In this document: positions 40,109-51,772 of the stretch, one piece after another
Layout of the letters: each line of letters begins with the position of its first letter
Numbering within the stretch: position 1 is the first letter of the stretch
From: BOG-908 sp963751795
GTDB taxonomy: Bacteria; Pseudomonadota; Alphaproteobacteria; Acetobacterales; Acetobacteraceae
Assembly (NCBI GenBank): GCA_963751795.1
Contig: CAVVVI010000002.1
Location: 558,001-622,000 of the forward strand
Reading direction: 5' to 3'
Length of the DNA stretch: 64,000 nt
The notes under the pieces: model-generated
Seen by the model: the letters and a program-made list of their open reading frames with translations, nothing else
Told to the model about the DNA's origin: nothing
The model's database searches: none
Translations under genes and position numbers: made by a program

Positions 40109-40761
40109 ACCGGAGCGCCCCGCAACCCGCCCGCCGGCAGCCTGGCCTCGGCGGCATCGACATACAGCGGCTCGGCCGGGCGCGGTGCCAGCCTGCCGGC
40201 CGCGCGCAGCAGGGCCGCGGCCGCCACGTCATGCAGGCGGGGCGTGCGGGCCTCCGTCAGCATCACGTCGCTGCCGCGCGCGGCCAGGGTTGCGGCCACC
40301 AGCTTGGCCGCGTTGCCGCACAGCGCGACCGGCTCGGTGCCGGCCGGCAGGCTGTCGGTGGCAAAACCCTCCCAGCCGGCGCCGCGCGCGATGAACACCC
40401 GGCCGCGCCGCGCTTCCACCGCGGTCCACAGCACGCGGCCGGCCGGGGCCGCGGGCGCGAAAGCCTCGTCCAGCGACACGCCGACCACGTCGATGCCCAG
40501 CGCCAGCCCGATCCCGGCGGCGACCGACAGCCCGGCGCGCAGGCCGGTGAAGCTGCCCGGCCCCACAATGACGGCGACCAGCTCCGGCGGCCCGCCGGCC
40601 CGATCGAGCATTTCGGCCACCATAACCGGCAGTGCGGCAGCCAGGCCCATCGCTTCGGCGACCCGGCCCTGCGCCACAGCCACCCCATCGTTGAGCAGCG
40701 CCGCCTGCGCGCCGTCATAGGCCGAGGCGATCGCCAGCACGCGCCGCGCCAGCGGGGTCAC
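40105..40761 (-). CDS. tsaB: tRNA threonylcarbamoyladenosine biosynthesis protein TsaB
   Basis: A 218-residue TsaB, an ASKHA-fold partner of TsaD in t6A37 synthesis. RRVLAIASAYDGAQAALLND is the N-terminal ATPase-like strand pair. AVIVGPGSFTGLRAGLSVAA is the diagnostic GPGSFTGLR motif, and GIDVVGVSLDEAFA follows. The length is typical (about 220). It overlaps rimI and rutE by four bases on each side, one coupled cluster. The other t6A genes (tsaC, tsaD, tsaE) are not in the window. Confidence 0.95.
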   Translation of the reverse strand: MTPLARRVLAIASAYDGAQAALLNDGVAVAQGRVAEAMGLAAALPVMVAEMLDRAGGPPELVAVIVGPGSFTGLRAGLSVAAGIGLALGIDVVGVSLDEAFAPAAPAGRVLWTAVEARRGRVFIARGAGWEGFATDSLPAGTEPVALCGNAAKLVAATLAARGSDVMLTEARTPRLHDVAAAALLRAAGRLAPRPAEPLYVDAAEARLPAGGLRGAPV

Positions 40762-41339
40762 AGCATCAGGCAGGCATCGGCGAACGCCAGGCGGGGCGAA
40801 CGGTCGAACATCTTCTGGCCGTCGCCATGGCCCAGATTGACCAGGAAATTCGACCGCCAGCCACTCTCGGCGAAGAAGATGTCATCCAGCCTGGCCCGGT
40901 CGAATCCCGACATCGGGCCGCAATCCAGCCCGATCGCGCGCGCGGCCATAATCAGGTAACCGCCCTGCAGCGTGGAGTTGCGGAACGCCGTCTCCTCGGC
41001 CAGCGCCTCGTTGCCGGCAAACCAGGCGCGTGCATCGGCGTGCGGAAACAACTCGGGGAGGCGGTCGTAGAAGCGCGGATCCCAGGCCACGATGGCGACC
41101 ACCGGGGCTGACAGCGTCTTGTCCACATTGCCGGCCGAGAGCGCGGGGCGCAGCCGCTCGCGCGCTTCCGGCGTTCGCAGGAACACGAAGCGCGCCGGCG
41201 ACCCGTTGGCCGAAGTGGGGCCGAACTTGGTGATCTCGTACAGCCGCTCCAGCTCGGCATCGGTCACCGGGGCGTCGGTCCAGCTGTAATGCGTGCGCGC
41301 GTTGCGGAACAGCGCGTCCAGGCCTGCCTCGTCCAGCAT
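40758..41339 (-). CDS. rutE: Nitroreductase family, malonic semialdehyde reductase RutE-like
   Basis: A 193-residue FMN-dependent nitroreductase-fold protein. The features fit RutE/YdfG-type members: ARTHYSWTDAPVTDAELERL, KFGPTSANGSPARFVFLRT, ETAFRNSTLQGGYLIMAARA, GLDCGPMSGFD and NFLVNLGHGDG. RutE reduces malonic semialdehyde in the pyrimidine (Rut) pathway, but no other rut genes are here. The role in this position (between nfu and tsaB) is unknown. The ATG is at 41339. Confidence 0.88.
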   Translation of the reverse strand: MLDEAGLDALFRNARTHYSWTDAPVTDAELERLYEITKFGPTSANGSPARFVFLRTPEARERLRPALSAGNVDKTLSAPVVAIVAWDPRFYDRLPELFPHADARAWFAGNEALAEETAFRNSTLQGGYLIMAARAIGLDCGPMSGFDRARLDDIFFAESGWRSNFLVNLGHGDGQKMFDRSPRLAFADACLML

Positions 41340-41342
41340 GGG

Positions 41343-41903
41343 CTAGGCGGCCACCTGCTCGACCGAGAGCACCTCGGGCACGTAATGGCGCAGCATGTTC
41401 TCGATGCCGTGCTTCAGCGTGGCCGTCGAGGAAGGGCAGCCGCTGCAGGCGCCCTGCATATGCAGCAGCACCACGCCGTCGCGAAAACCGCGGAACACGA
41501 TGTCGCCGCCATCGCTGGCCACCGCCGGGCGCACCCGCGTGTCGAGCAGTTCCTTGATCTGCTCGACCACTTCGCGATCCTCGGGTGCGATGTCGTCCTC
41601 GGGAGCGGCCGCGGTCACGCCGTCGATCACCGGCCGGCCGGCCACGAAATGCTCCATGATGGCGCCCAGCACCTGCGGCCGCAGCGCCTGCCAGTCGCCG
41701 CCGCCATCCTTCGTCACGGTGATGAAGTCGCCGCCGAGGAACACGCGTGCCACGCCGGGCAGGGCGAACAGCGCACGCGCCAGCGGGCTGCTGCCGGAGG
41801 CGGCCGGATTGGCGAAATCGGCGGTGCCGGCGCCCATCACATCGACCCCCGGCAGAAACTTCAGGGTGGCGGGGTTGGGCGTGCTTTCGGTCTCGATGAA
41901 CAT
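41343..41903 (-). CDS. NifU-family Fe-S scaffold (Nfu type)
   Basis: A 186-residue Nfu protein. Residues 1-88 form the Nfu_N domain (FIETESTPNPATLKFLPG, VFLGGDFITVTK). The C-terminal NifU domain carries the cluster-binding CxxC as GACSGCPSS (C153, C156), with RPAVASDGGDIVF before it. Nfu proteins carry [4Fe-4S] clusters to apo-targets. It is upstream of rutE by 3 bases, the head of the cluster nfu-rutE-tsaB-rimI. The ATG is at 41903. Confidence 0.93.
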   Translation of the reverse strand: MFIETESTPNPATLKFLPGVDVMGAGTADFANPAASGSSPLARALFALPGVARVFLGGDFITVTKDGGGDWQALRPQVLGAIMEHFVAGRPVIDGVTAAAPEDDIAPEDREVVEQIKELLDTRVRPAVASDGGDIVFRGFRDGVVLLHMQGACSGCPSSTATLKHGIENMLRHYVPEVLSVEQVAA

Positions 41904-42056
41904 GAACGATGCTTTCGCGGCTGACTCGGTTTTATGGTGCGGGCCGGTGGGGAAAAGAAGGCGAGCGGCCGTTTTTTTCCGAAACTGCCTGTCTGCTTGC
42001 TTGGCGATTGCCACGGGGCCGCCTACCGTCGCCCAAAAGCCGAACGGGAGCACGCC

Positions 42057-43697
<1,641 letters not shown>

Positions 43698-43712
43698 AGG
43701 CACGCGGCAACC

Positions 43713-43742
43713 AGGCGCCCGGACGCGATCGCCCGGGCGCCT
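43713..43742. terminator. GC hairpin between convergent genes
   Basis: AGGCGCCCG (43713-43721) pairs with CGGGCGCCT (43734-43742) across 12 bases, in the 51-base gap between the esterase and FKBP stops. There is no T-run. Confidence 0.5.
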
Positions 43743-43748
43743 CCCAGA

Positions 43749-44165
43749 TTAGTGGATCGCCAGCAGCTCCACATCGAACATCAGCGTGGCGCCGGGCGGG
43801 ATAACGCCGCCGGCCCCGCGTGCGCCGTAGCCCTGGTCGGGCGGAATGATCAGCGTGCGCTTGCCGCCGACATGCATGGTGGCAACACCGCTATCCCAGC
43901 CCGGGATCACATGGCCCTGGCCCAGCACGAATTCGAACGGCTGGTTGCGATCGCGCGAGCTGTCGAATTTGGCGCCCTTGCCCCCGTTTTCGTAGAGCCA
44001 GCCGGTGTAATGCACCTGCACGGTCTGGCCGGGCTTGGGCTCCGGCCCGGTACCTACCGTCTCGTCGTGGTATTGCACGCCCGATTGCATGGTCACGTAA
44101 TTGTCCGCCGCCATGGCAGGTGTGGTCATCAGGAAGGCTCCTAGTGCTAGGGCTGATTTACGCAT
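43749..44165 (-). CDS. FKBP-type peptidyl-prolyl cis-trans isomerase, periplasmic
   Basis: A 138-residue protein with a signal peptide (SALALGAFLMTTPAMA). FKBP core motifs are VHYTGWLYENGGKGAKFDSS (substrate pocket D-F-D type), FEFVLGQGHVIPGWDSGVAT, GGKRTLIIPPDQGYG and FDVELLAI. It folds proline-containing proteins in the periplasm. The upstream region is a family B inverted repeat, which separates it from ntrX; transcription may therefore start within or beside that repeat. The ATG is at 44165. Confidence 0.93.
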   Translation of the reverse strand: MRKSALALGAFLMTTPAMAADNYVTMQSGVQYHDETVGTGPEPKPGQTVQVHYTGWLYENGGKGAKFDSSRDRNQPFEFVLGQGHVIPGWDSGVATMHVGGKRTLIIPPDQGYGARGAGGVIPPGATLMFDVELLAIH

Positions 44166-44184
44166 TGGTTGGCTCCGGTTTAGC

Positions 44185-44288
44185 GAGGAAGGAAGGCCTT
44201 CTTTTTTGAAAAAAAGAAGCAAAAAACTTTTCTCTGTGCTGTCGCCTGCAGGACGGCCGGTGCGCGCGGCAGGACTGCTTCCTTCCTC
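44185..44288. repeat. Family B AT-rich inverted repeat, copy 2
   Basis: A 104-base unit between the FKBP and ntrX genes. GAGGAAGGAAG (44185-44195) is the exact inverted copy of CTTCCTTCCTC (44278-44288). Bases 44189-44231 match 22608-22650 of copy 1 at 40 of 43 positions, including an internal A/T-rich hairpin. The right end overlaps the ntrX stop codon. It is far richer in A and T than the surroundings. Confidence 0.75.
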
Positions 44289-45690
44289 AACTCGACACCC
44301 GCTCCCGATCCTCGGAATTTACCCCAAGCTGCTTCAGCTTGCGATGCAGTGCCGACCGCTCCATGCCCACGAAGCCTGCGGTGCGCGAAATGTTGCCGCC
44401 GAAGCGCAGCAGCTGCGCCTGCAGGTACTGCGTCTCGAACATGTCGCGCGCCTCGCGCAGCGGCAGCGCCATCACGTCGGCCGTCGGATCGAAATTCAGC
44501 AGCGCCGGCGCGCCCTGGCCGATCTCCGGCGGCAGCATCTCGGCGCGGATCGGTTCGGCAGCACCGCCCGGCGCCATGATCAGCAGCCAGTCCATCAGAT
44601 TGCGCAGCTGGCGCACGTTGCCGGGCCAGTCATAAGCCTGCAGCGCGGTGATCGCGTCGGCAGAGAGTTCGCGGCCCGGCAGGCCCGCATTCTCCGCGGC
44701 GCGGGTCAGGAAATGGCGGGCCAGTTCGGGAATGTCCTCGCGCCGCTCGCGCAGGCCGGGCAGGCGCATCGGCACCACGGCGAGGCGGTAATACAGATCC
44801 TCGCGGAACCGCCCGGCGCCGATCTCGGCCTGCAGGTCGCGGTTGGTGGTGGCCAGCACGCGCACGTCCACCTTCACGCGCGACGAGCCGCCGATGCGCT
44901 CGAACGTCTGGTCCTGCAGCGCGCGCACGATCTTGCCCTGGGTCTCCAGCGGCATGTCGCTCACCTCATCGAGCAGCAGCGTGCCACCATGGGCGCGCTC
45001 CAGCACGCCGGCGCGGCGGGGCAGGGTGCCGGGATCGTTGCCGGCTTCCACGCCGAACAGCTCCTCCTCGAAACGCGCGGGGTTCAGCGTGGCGCAGTTC
45101 AGCGCCACGAACGGGCCTTCGGCACGGCGGGACCGGGCGTGGATGGTGCGGGCGACCACTTCCTTGCCGCTGCCCGCCGCACCGCTGATCAGCACGCGCG
45201 AGCCGGTGGGCGCCACGCGTTCGATCTGGCCGCGCACCGCATGGATGGCTGGGCTGCTGCCCGTCACGCTGGCATCCTGGCCGGCGCGCAGCCGCAGCTC
45301 GGCGTTTTCCGCGGCCAGGCGTGCCGCTTCCAGCGCGCGCCGGATCACCAGCAGCAGGCGGTCGGACTGGAACGGTTTTTCGATGAAATCATAGGCGCCG
45401 TGCTGGATCGCGGTCACCGCCGTCTCGATGTTGCCGTGGCCGGAAATCATCACCGCCGGCACGGCCGGTTCCTCGCGGTGCAGCGCCTTGAGGATGCCCA
45501 GCCCGTCCAGCCGCGAGCCCTGCAGCCACACGTCCAGCAGGATCAGCGAGGGGCGGCGCGCGCGGAAGGCGGCGATGGCCGCATCCGAGTTGCCGGCCTG
45601 GCGGGTTTCGTAGCCTTCGTCACGCAGCAGCCCGTCGATCAGCAGCCGGATGTCCGGCTCGTCATCGACGATCAGGATTTCATGCGCCAT
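44287..45690 (-). CDS. ntrX: NtrX-type response regulator
   Basis: A 467-residue three-domain response regulator. REC domain: phospho-acceptor D53 in LILLDVWLQG, with FIEKPFQ. AAA+ domain: GAAGSGKEVVAR (Walker A), GGTLLLDEVSDMP (Walker B), YYRLAVVPMRLPGLRERREDI. HTH: GGNISRTAGFVGMERSALHR. The segment where sigma-54 activators have GAFTGA reads VEAGNDPGT, so it probably does not activate RpoN, as known for alphaproteobacterial NtrX. It overlaps ntrY by 11 bases. Roles include nitrogen and redox/respiration control. Confidence 0.93.
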   Translation of the reverse strand: MAHEILIVDDEPDIRLLIDGLLRDEGYETRQAGNSDAAIAAFRARRPSLILLDVWLQGSRLDGLGILKALHREEPAVPAVMISGHGNIETAVTAIQHGAYDFIEKPFQSDRLLLVIRRALEAARLAAENAELRLRAGQDASVTGSSPAIHAVRGQIERVAPTGSRVLISGAAGSGKEVVARTIHARSRRAEGPFVALNCATLNPARFEEELFGVEAGNDPGTLPRRAGVLERAHGGTLLLDEVSDMPLETQGKIVRALQDQTFERIGGSSRVKVDVRVLATTNRDLQAEIGAGRFREDLYYRLAVVPMRLPGLRERREDIPELARHFLTRAAENAGLPGRELSADAITALQAYDWPGNVRQLRNLMDWLLIMAPGGAAEPIRAEMLPPEIGQGAPALLNFDPTADVMALPLREARDMFETQYLQAQLLRFGGNISRTAGFVGMERSALHRKLKQLGVNSEDRERVSS

Positions 45691-47947
45691 CGCGACCTTT
45701 CATCTCGTGAGCCGGTTCCGCCTCGGCCGACGCGGCTGCTGCCGGGGCGGCTGGAAGCGTCAACGCCGCGACAGTGCCATTCGTGGCATCGCCTGTGCCT
45801 TGCCGGTCATCCAGTGTGACCGATCCGCCATGGTCCTCCATGATCTTCTTGACGATGGCAAGCCCCAGCCCGGTGCCCTTGGGCTTGTGCGTGACGTAAG
45901 GCTCGGTCAGCCGATCACGGTCGAGCTGCGGCAAACCCACCCCGTCATCGGCCACGGCAATGCGTATGCTGCCTTCGCTGCAATGCACCGACACCAGAAT
46001 GTGTCCGCCCGGCTCGGGCCGCACCCGCATGGCGACGGCATCGGCGGCGTTCTGCAGCAGGTTGGTCAGCGCCTGGCCCAGCAGCCGGCGATCGCAATCG
46101 GCCATCGGTCCGCGTTCGGGGATGTCGGTCGCCCAGGTGATCTCCGGATGGGCGCTGCGCTGCAGGATCAGCGCCTCGCGTGCCACGCGGCCCACATCCT
46201 CGCGCCGGATCACCGGCAGCGGCATGCGCGCGAAGGCGGAGAACTCGTCCACCATGCGGCCGATATCGCCCACATGGCGCACGATGGTGTCGGCGCATTG
46301 CACGAAGGTTTCGGGATCCGACGTGATCTCGCGCGCGAAGCGGCGCTTCAGGCGCTCGGCGGAAAGCTGGATCGGCGTGAGCGGGTTTTTGATTTCGTGG
46401 GCGATACGGCGGGCCACGTCGGCCCAGGCGGCCTTGCGCTGGGCCGATTGCAGCTCGGTGATGTCGTCGAAGGTGACGACGAAACCGTGGGTTTGCCGGC
46501 CCTTCATCTCCGGCCCGATGCGCACCAGCAGCGTGCGGCGCTGGCGCGGGCCGCCGGCCTGGATCTCGCCGGTCACCGGGCGTTCGGGGCCCGCCATGCA
46601 TTGGTCGATGCACTGGGCCAGCAGCGGCGCCATCTCCGGCACGTGTTCGGCCAGCTTCTGTCCGGTCAGGCCCACTAGGTCGATGCCCAGCAGCGCGCTG
46701 GCCGCCCGGTTGGGCAGCTGCACGCGGCCCTGCCCATCGAGCCCGATCACCCCGGCCGAGACGCCGGAGAGCACCGTCTCGGTGAAACGCCGCCGCTCGT
46801 CGATCTGGCTGTAGGCGCTCATCAGCTCGGCCCGTTGGCCGCTGAGCTGGTTGGTCATGCGGTTGAAGGCGCGGCTCAGCCCGGCCAGCTCGTCGTCGCT
46901 GGCCACCTCCGGCACGCGCACCGCCAGATCGCCACCGCGCACCCGCTCGGCCGCCTGCATCAGCCAGCCGACCGGGCGGGCGATCTGGTTGGCCAGCACC
47001 AGGCCAATGCTGACGGCGGCGGCCAGCACCAGCAGGGCCACCAGCGCGAAGATCAGCGCAAAGGTCACCTGCAGGCCCGCGCGGTTGGCGTCCAGCCGGC
47101 CATATTGGGCCACCGCCTCCTCGGTGGAATGCATGTGGGCCAGGATGCGGGGATCGACCGGCCGTTCGATCATCATCATCAGCGGCGGGATGGAGTTGAG
47201 TTGGACCAGGGCACGCACCTCGGTATCCGTGCCGTTGCCCAGCACCGGCACCTCGCCCTCGCGCGCGGCGGCCACCGCGCCATCCGGCAGCTTGCCTAGC
47301 CCCATGCCCGACATCAGGCCCGAGCTCACCTGCACCTGCCCGGTCTCAGGCACGAAGATCACCACCTCGTCGAGCCCGCGCAGCGCGGTCTGCGCTTCCA
47401 GCGTCTGTCGGAAGGCGTCGGGCTGGTCGAACATGGCGCGGCCGGCGCGCTCCAGGTCGGCCTTCATGCCGACGGCATCGGTCTTGATGGTGTCGCGGTG
47501 TTCCGAGAGGTAGCCCTGGCTGGCCTGCAGCCCTTCTTCCAGCGCCGTGCGGATGCGGTCGTTGAACCAGAACTGGATGCCAAGCGAGAACCAGGCGGTG
47601 GCGAACACGCCCACCAGGATGGTGGGGATGACGGCCACCACGCTGAACAGCAGCACCAGCCGCACATGCAGGCGCGATCCCGCCGAGCCGCGCCGCCGCT
47701 CGACCCACACGCGGGTGAGCCGGCCGGCCAGCGAGGCTGCCAGCAGCAGCAGCACCGACAGGTTCGACAGCACCAGCGCGGTGACGAGGTTGGGCCGGAT
47801 GACAAGCGGGGCGCCGCTCGACATGAAGAAGAAGCTGCCGATACCGAGCGCGGCTGCGGTGGCCGCCAGCGCCAGCGTGGCCAGGCGGCCGAGCAGGATA
47901 TCGGCGATCCGGCGCAGGCGCGACGGCGGCGGTGCGGAAGCATCCAT
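45680..47947 (-). CDS. ntrY: NtrY-type sensor histidine kinase
   Basis: A 755-residue membrane kinase. Membrane helices are in the N-terminus (LALAATAAALGIGSFFFMSS and following), a periplasmic sensor loop runs to about 280, then a further helix and HAMP (LMQAAERVRGGDLAVRVPEV). A PAS domain (VLSGVSAGVIGLDGQGRV), HisKA with RIAHEIKNPLTPIQLSAERL and HATPase_c (LLQNAADAV; VADDGVGLP; GTGLGLAIVKKI) follow. The H-box keeps His. It is the partner of NtrX, whose start it overlaps. The N-terminal ATG 47947 is chosen for the first membrane helix. Confidence 0.93.
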   Translation of the reverse strand: MDASAPPPSRLRRIADILLGRLATLALAATAAALGIGSFFFMSSGAPLVIRPNLVTALVLSNLSVLLLLAASLAGRLTRVWVERRRGSAGSRLHVRLVLLFSVVAVIPTILVGVFATAWFSLGIQFWFNDRIRTALEEGLQASQGYLSEHRDTIKTDAVGMKADLERAGRAMFDQPDAFRQTLEAQTALRGLDEVVIFVPETGQVQVSSGLMSGMGLGKLPDGAVAAAREGEVPVLGNGTDTEVRALVQLNSIPPLMMMIERPVDPRILAHMHSTEEAVAQYGRLDANRAGLQVTFALIFALVALLVLAAAVSIGLVLANQIARPVGWLMQAAERVRGGDLAVRVPEVASDDELAGLSRAFNRMTNQLSGQRAELMSAYSQIDERRRFTETVLSGVSAGVIGLDGQGRVQLPNRAASALLGIDLVGLTGQKLAEHVPEMAPLLAQCIDQCMAGPERPVTGEIQAGGPRQRRTLLVRIGPEMKGRQTHGFVVTFDDITELQSAQRKAAWADVARRIAHEIKNPLTPIQLSAERLKRRFAREITSDPETFVQCADTIVRHVGDIGRMVDEFSAFARMPLPVIRREDVGRVAREALILQRSAHPEITWATDIPERGPMADCDRRLLGQALTNLLQNAADAVAMRVRPEPGGHILVSVHCSEGSIRIAVADDGVGLPQLDRDRLTEPYVTHKPKGTGLGLAIVKKIMEDHGGSVTLDDRQGTGDATNGTVAALTLPAAPAAAASAEAEPAHEMKGRDGA

Positions 47948-47999
47948 GGCGCCAGCCTAGGGCATCAGCGGGCCGGCGGAAACGTGGCGCCGGCCGGCG

Positions 48000-49469
48000 T
48001 CACACCATCTCGGTGGCCGCATCCACGCCCAATGCCTGCGCCAGCCGCTCCAGCCGCCGCGTCACCGCCTCGCCGGCGAATACGCCGCCGCCGCGTTCCA
48101 GCCGCAGCACCAGCCGCCCCGGCTCGCGCAGCAGCGAGGTGCCGGCCAGCAGCGCCGCCGTGCCGCCCGAGAGCGTGTAGCCCAGGCGCAGCGCCGTCCC
48201 CAGAATCTCGGCCCGCCGCAGCGTGGTCATGTCCAGCAGCATGCGCGCGCTGTTGAGATACGGGGTATCCGGTTCGGCCTCGTAACGCAGCGCGATCGCC
48301 ATCGCCAAAAAGGCGCGGGCGTGATGGTCGAGCGCGATGCCGGGCTGGCGCAGCACGTGGAAGAACGCCTGCTCGGAGCGGTACTCCGGGTGTTCCTGGC
48401 TGCCGATGTCGCTCATCCAGCACGCCGCCGCGCAGAGTTGCAGCGTGTCGCCGCTCTCGCCGTCGAACAGCGGCGCGGTCCAGGCCGCCAGCGCCGGGGG
48501 CAGGGCGGCATCGCGCCCGTAGCGCTCGGCCAGGTCGCGCGCGGCGGCCATCAGCGGATCCTGCTGGCGCGCCAGCTGGCTGGAGACGTGCTCCATGAAC
48601 CAGCCTTCGCGCAGCCCGTTGGCGGAAAACACCACGCGGCGCGCATCGGTGGCCCGCAGCAGGCGGCGCAGCACCACGGCGGCATAGGGCATGTCGTCCA
48701 CGCGGCGGCGGGAGATGCCGGGCAGGCGTTCCAGCGCGCGGCGGCTGGCGCTGCCGATGACGCCGCACAGATCGCGCGCCTCCTCGCGGCCCACGGTGTA
48801 GTGGTGCACGATGGCCAGCGGGTAGCCGGTCTGTTCCATGTGGATCCGCGCCAGCGCGCGCCAGGCGCCGCCCACCAGGTACAGGTCGCGCCCGGCGCCG
48901 TTCGCCAACCAGCCGACCTGTTCCAGATCGGCCTCGGCGATGGCGCGGGCGCGGATCACGTCGCCGCCGGCCCGGTCCGACAGGCGCAGCACGCCGAGCC
49001 GGAGCGTTTGCGCCGCCTGCACGCCGCCGGCTGCCAGATGCACCACCTCCAGCGAGCCGCCGCCGATATCGGCCAGGATGCCGGCGGCACCCGGAATGCC
49101 GCAGAGCAGCCCGGCGGCCGACAGCCCGGCCTCTTGCTGGCCGCTCAGCACGCGCAGCGCCACGCCGGGCAGGCTGGCCCGCAGCGCGGCCACGAAGGCG
49201 GCGCCGTTGCTGGCGTCGCGCACGGCGGCAGTCGCCAGCACCTCGAACGGTGCGGCACCCATGGCGCGCGCGATGGCCGCGTAGCGGCCCATCACGGTCA
49301 GCGCCTGCTCCACACCCTCTTCGTTCAGCCGCCCGCTCTGCTGCAGGCCGCGGCCCAGGCGCAGCACGGCCTTCTCGTTGAAGATGGCGGCCGGATTGCG
49401 GCCCGTGCCCTCGAACACCACCAGGCGGACGGAGTTGGAGCCGAGGTCGACGACGGCTGAGCGCAGCAT
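48000..49469 (-). CDS. ppx: Exopolyphosphatase / Ppx-GppA phosphatase
   Basis: A 489-residue ASKHA enzyme. The signature is AVVDLGSNSVRLVVFEG (phosphate 1), VLATAAVRDASNG, LSGQQEAGLSAAG and ILADIGGGSLEVVHL (phosphate 2). The C-terminal half is helical HD-like. It would degrade polyphosphate or pppGpp. The ATG is at 49469. It lies downstream of argF on the same strand and upstream of ntrY by about 50 bases. Confidence 0.92.
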   Translation of the reverse strand: MLRSAVVDLGSNSVRLVVFEGTGRNPAAIFNEKAVLRLGRGLQQSGRLNEEGVEQALTVMGRYAAIARAMGAAPFEVLATAAVRDASNGAAFVAALRASLPGVALRVLSGQQEAGLSAAGLLCGIPGAAGILADIGGGSLEVVHLAAGGVQAAQTLRLGVLRLSDRAGGDVIRARAIAEADLEQVGWLANGAGRDLYLVGGAWRALARIHMEQTGYPLAIVHHYTVGREEARDLCGVIGSASRRALERLPGISRRRVDDMPYAAVVLRRLLRATDARRVVFSANGLREGWFMEHVSSQLARQQDPLMAAARDLAERYGRDAALPPALAAWTAPLFDGESGDTLQLCAAACWMSDIGSQEHPEYRSEQAFFHVLRQPGIALDHHARAFLAMAIALRYEAEPDTPYLNSARMLLDMTTLRRAEILGTALRLGYTLSGGTAALLAGTSLLREPGRLVLRLERGGGVFAGEAVTRRLERLAQALGVDAATEMV

Positions 49470-49520
49470 GGGGACCTTCAGCGAGAGCAGGCGGCCCCGC
49501 GCGGGGAACCTGCGGCCTTC

Positions 49521-50423
<903 letters not shown>

Positions 50424-50427
50424 CCCC

Positions 50428-51630
50428 TCATTGCGCAGCCGCACTGGCTGGCGCGTGGGCGCGGCGCAGGGCGGCGGCGGCGGCGGCCAGCCGCGCCAGG
50501 CCGTCTGCGATGTCGCTTTCGGTCACGATCAGCGGTGGCACCAGGCGCAGCACGTTCTCGCCGGCGGCCACCACCAGCAGGCCCTCGGCCACGCAGGCCT
50601 TCTGCACGGCGGCGTTGGGCAGCACGCAATCGAGCCCCAGCATCAGGCCGCGGCCGCGTACGCCGGCGAACACATCCGGCCAGCCGGCCACCAGCCGGGC
50701 CAGACCGGCCTGCAGCGTGGCCCCGCGTGCCGCCACGCCGTCCAGGAAGCCGGGCGCCAGCACCACGTCGAGCACCGCGTTGGCGGCCGCCGCGGCCAGC
50801 GGGTTGCCGCCGAAAGTGGTGCCGTGGCTGCCGGGTGTGAGGTGGCGGGCGACGGCTTCGCGGGCCAGGATCGCGCCCATCGGAAAGCCGCCGGCAATGC
50901 CCTTGGCCGCGGTCAGCACATCGGGCTCCACCCCCTCCTGCATGCAGGCGAACAGGCTGCCGGTGCGGCCCATGCCGCATTGCACCTCGTCGAAGGCCAG
51001 CAGCAGGCCCCATTCGTCGCAGGCGGCCCGCAGATCGCGCAGGAAGCCGGCGGGCGGCACGCGCACGCCGCCCTCGCCCTGGATCGGCTCGACCAGGATG
51101 CCGGCGGTGTGCGGCGTGATGGCATCGCGCACCGCGTTCATGTTGCCGAACGGCACGTGGTCGAACCCGTCCACCGGCGGGCCGAAGCCGTCGAGGTATT
51201 TCGCGTTGCCGGTGGCCGACAGCATGGCCAGCGTGCGGCCGTGAAAAGCGCCGGCAAAGCAGATCATCCGCGTGGCCTGGGGCCGGCCGGTGGCCGCCAT
51301 GGCGCGGCGGATCATCTTGACGGCGCCTTCGTTGGCCTCGGCACCGGAATTGCAGAAGAACACGCTGTCGGCGAACGTCGCCGCGACGAGCCGCTGCGCC
51401 AGGCGCTCGGCCCCGGGCACGCGGTAGAGGTTGGAGACGTGCATCACCCGCCCGGCCTGGGCGGCGATGGCGGCGACCAGATGCGGGTGCCCGTGGCCCA
51501 GCGCGCTGGTGGCGATGCCGGCGCCAAAATCGAGGAAGCGGCGGCCATCGGCGGTGACCAGCCAGGCGCCCTGGCCGTGATCGAACGCCAGATCCTCACG
51601 CGCATAGGTCGGCATCAGCGCGGAAATCAT
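50428..51630 (-). CDS. argD: Acetylornithine aminotransferase
   Basis: A 400-residue class III PLP aminotransferase. Family points are FLDFGAGIATSALGHGHPHL, VFFCNSGAEANEGAVKMIRR, FAGAFHGRTLAMLSATGN, the PLP-region LLLAFDEVQCGMGRTG, the Schiff-base Lys in TAAKGIAGGFPMGA, and HGTTFGGNPLAAAAA. It makes N-acetylornithine. The ATG 51630 begins exactly at MISALMPTYARED; the longer open frame upstream is not family-like. Upstream of argF by four bases, in one operon. Confidence 0.95.
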   Translation of the reverse strand: MISALMPTYAREDLAFDHGQGAWLVTADGRRFLDFGAGIATSALGHGHPHLVAAIAAQAGRVMHVSNLYRVPGAERLAQRLVAATFADSVFFCNSGAEANEGAVKMIRRAMAATGRPQATRMICFAGAFHGRTLAMLSATGNAKYLDGFGPPVDGFDHVPFGNMNAVRDAITPHTAGILVEPIQGEGGVRVPPAGFLRDLRAACDEWGLLLAFDEVQCGMGRTGSLFACMQEGVEPDVLTAAKGIAGGFPMGAILAREAVARHLTPGSHGTTFGGNPLAAAAANAVLDVVLAPGFLDGVAARGATLQAGLARLVAGWPDVFAGVRGRGLMLGLDCVLPNAAVQKACVAEGLLVVAAGENVLRLVPPLIVTESDIADGLARLAAAAAALRRAHAPASAAAQ

Positions 51631-51772
51631 GCGGGCTCTTTCGTCACGGGCGGTATTATCGGGGCGTGAATTACCACCGGTGATCGCTAGCGGCAGTGCA
51701 GCAATGCGCGCATGTTCCGGCCCGTCGGCGCCCCTGTCAATTCGCGCCGCCCTTCCGCCAGAGCCATCACCC

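Noticed and set aside
41936..42004. A possible third family B repeat upstream of the carboxylesterase
   Set aside because: It has A/T-rich runs and a CTGCTTGCTTGG-like end, but no 43-base core match and no inverted ends, so similarity may be only compositional.
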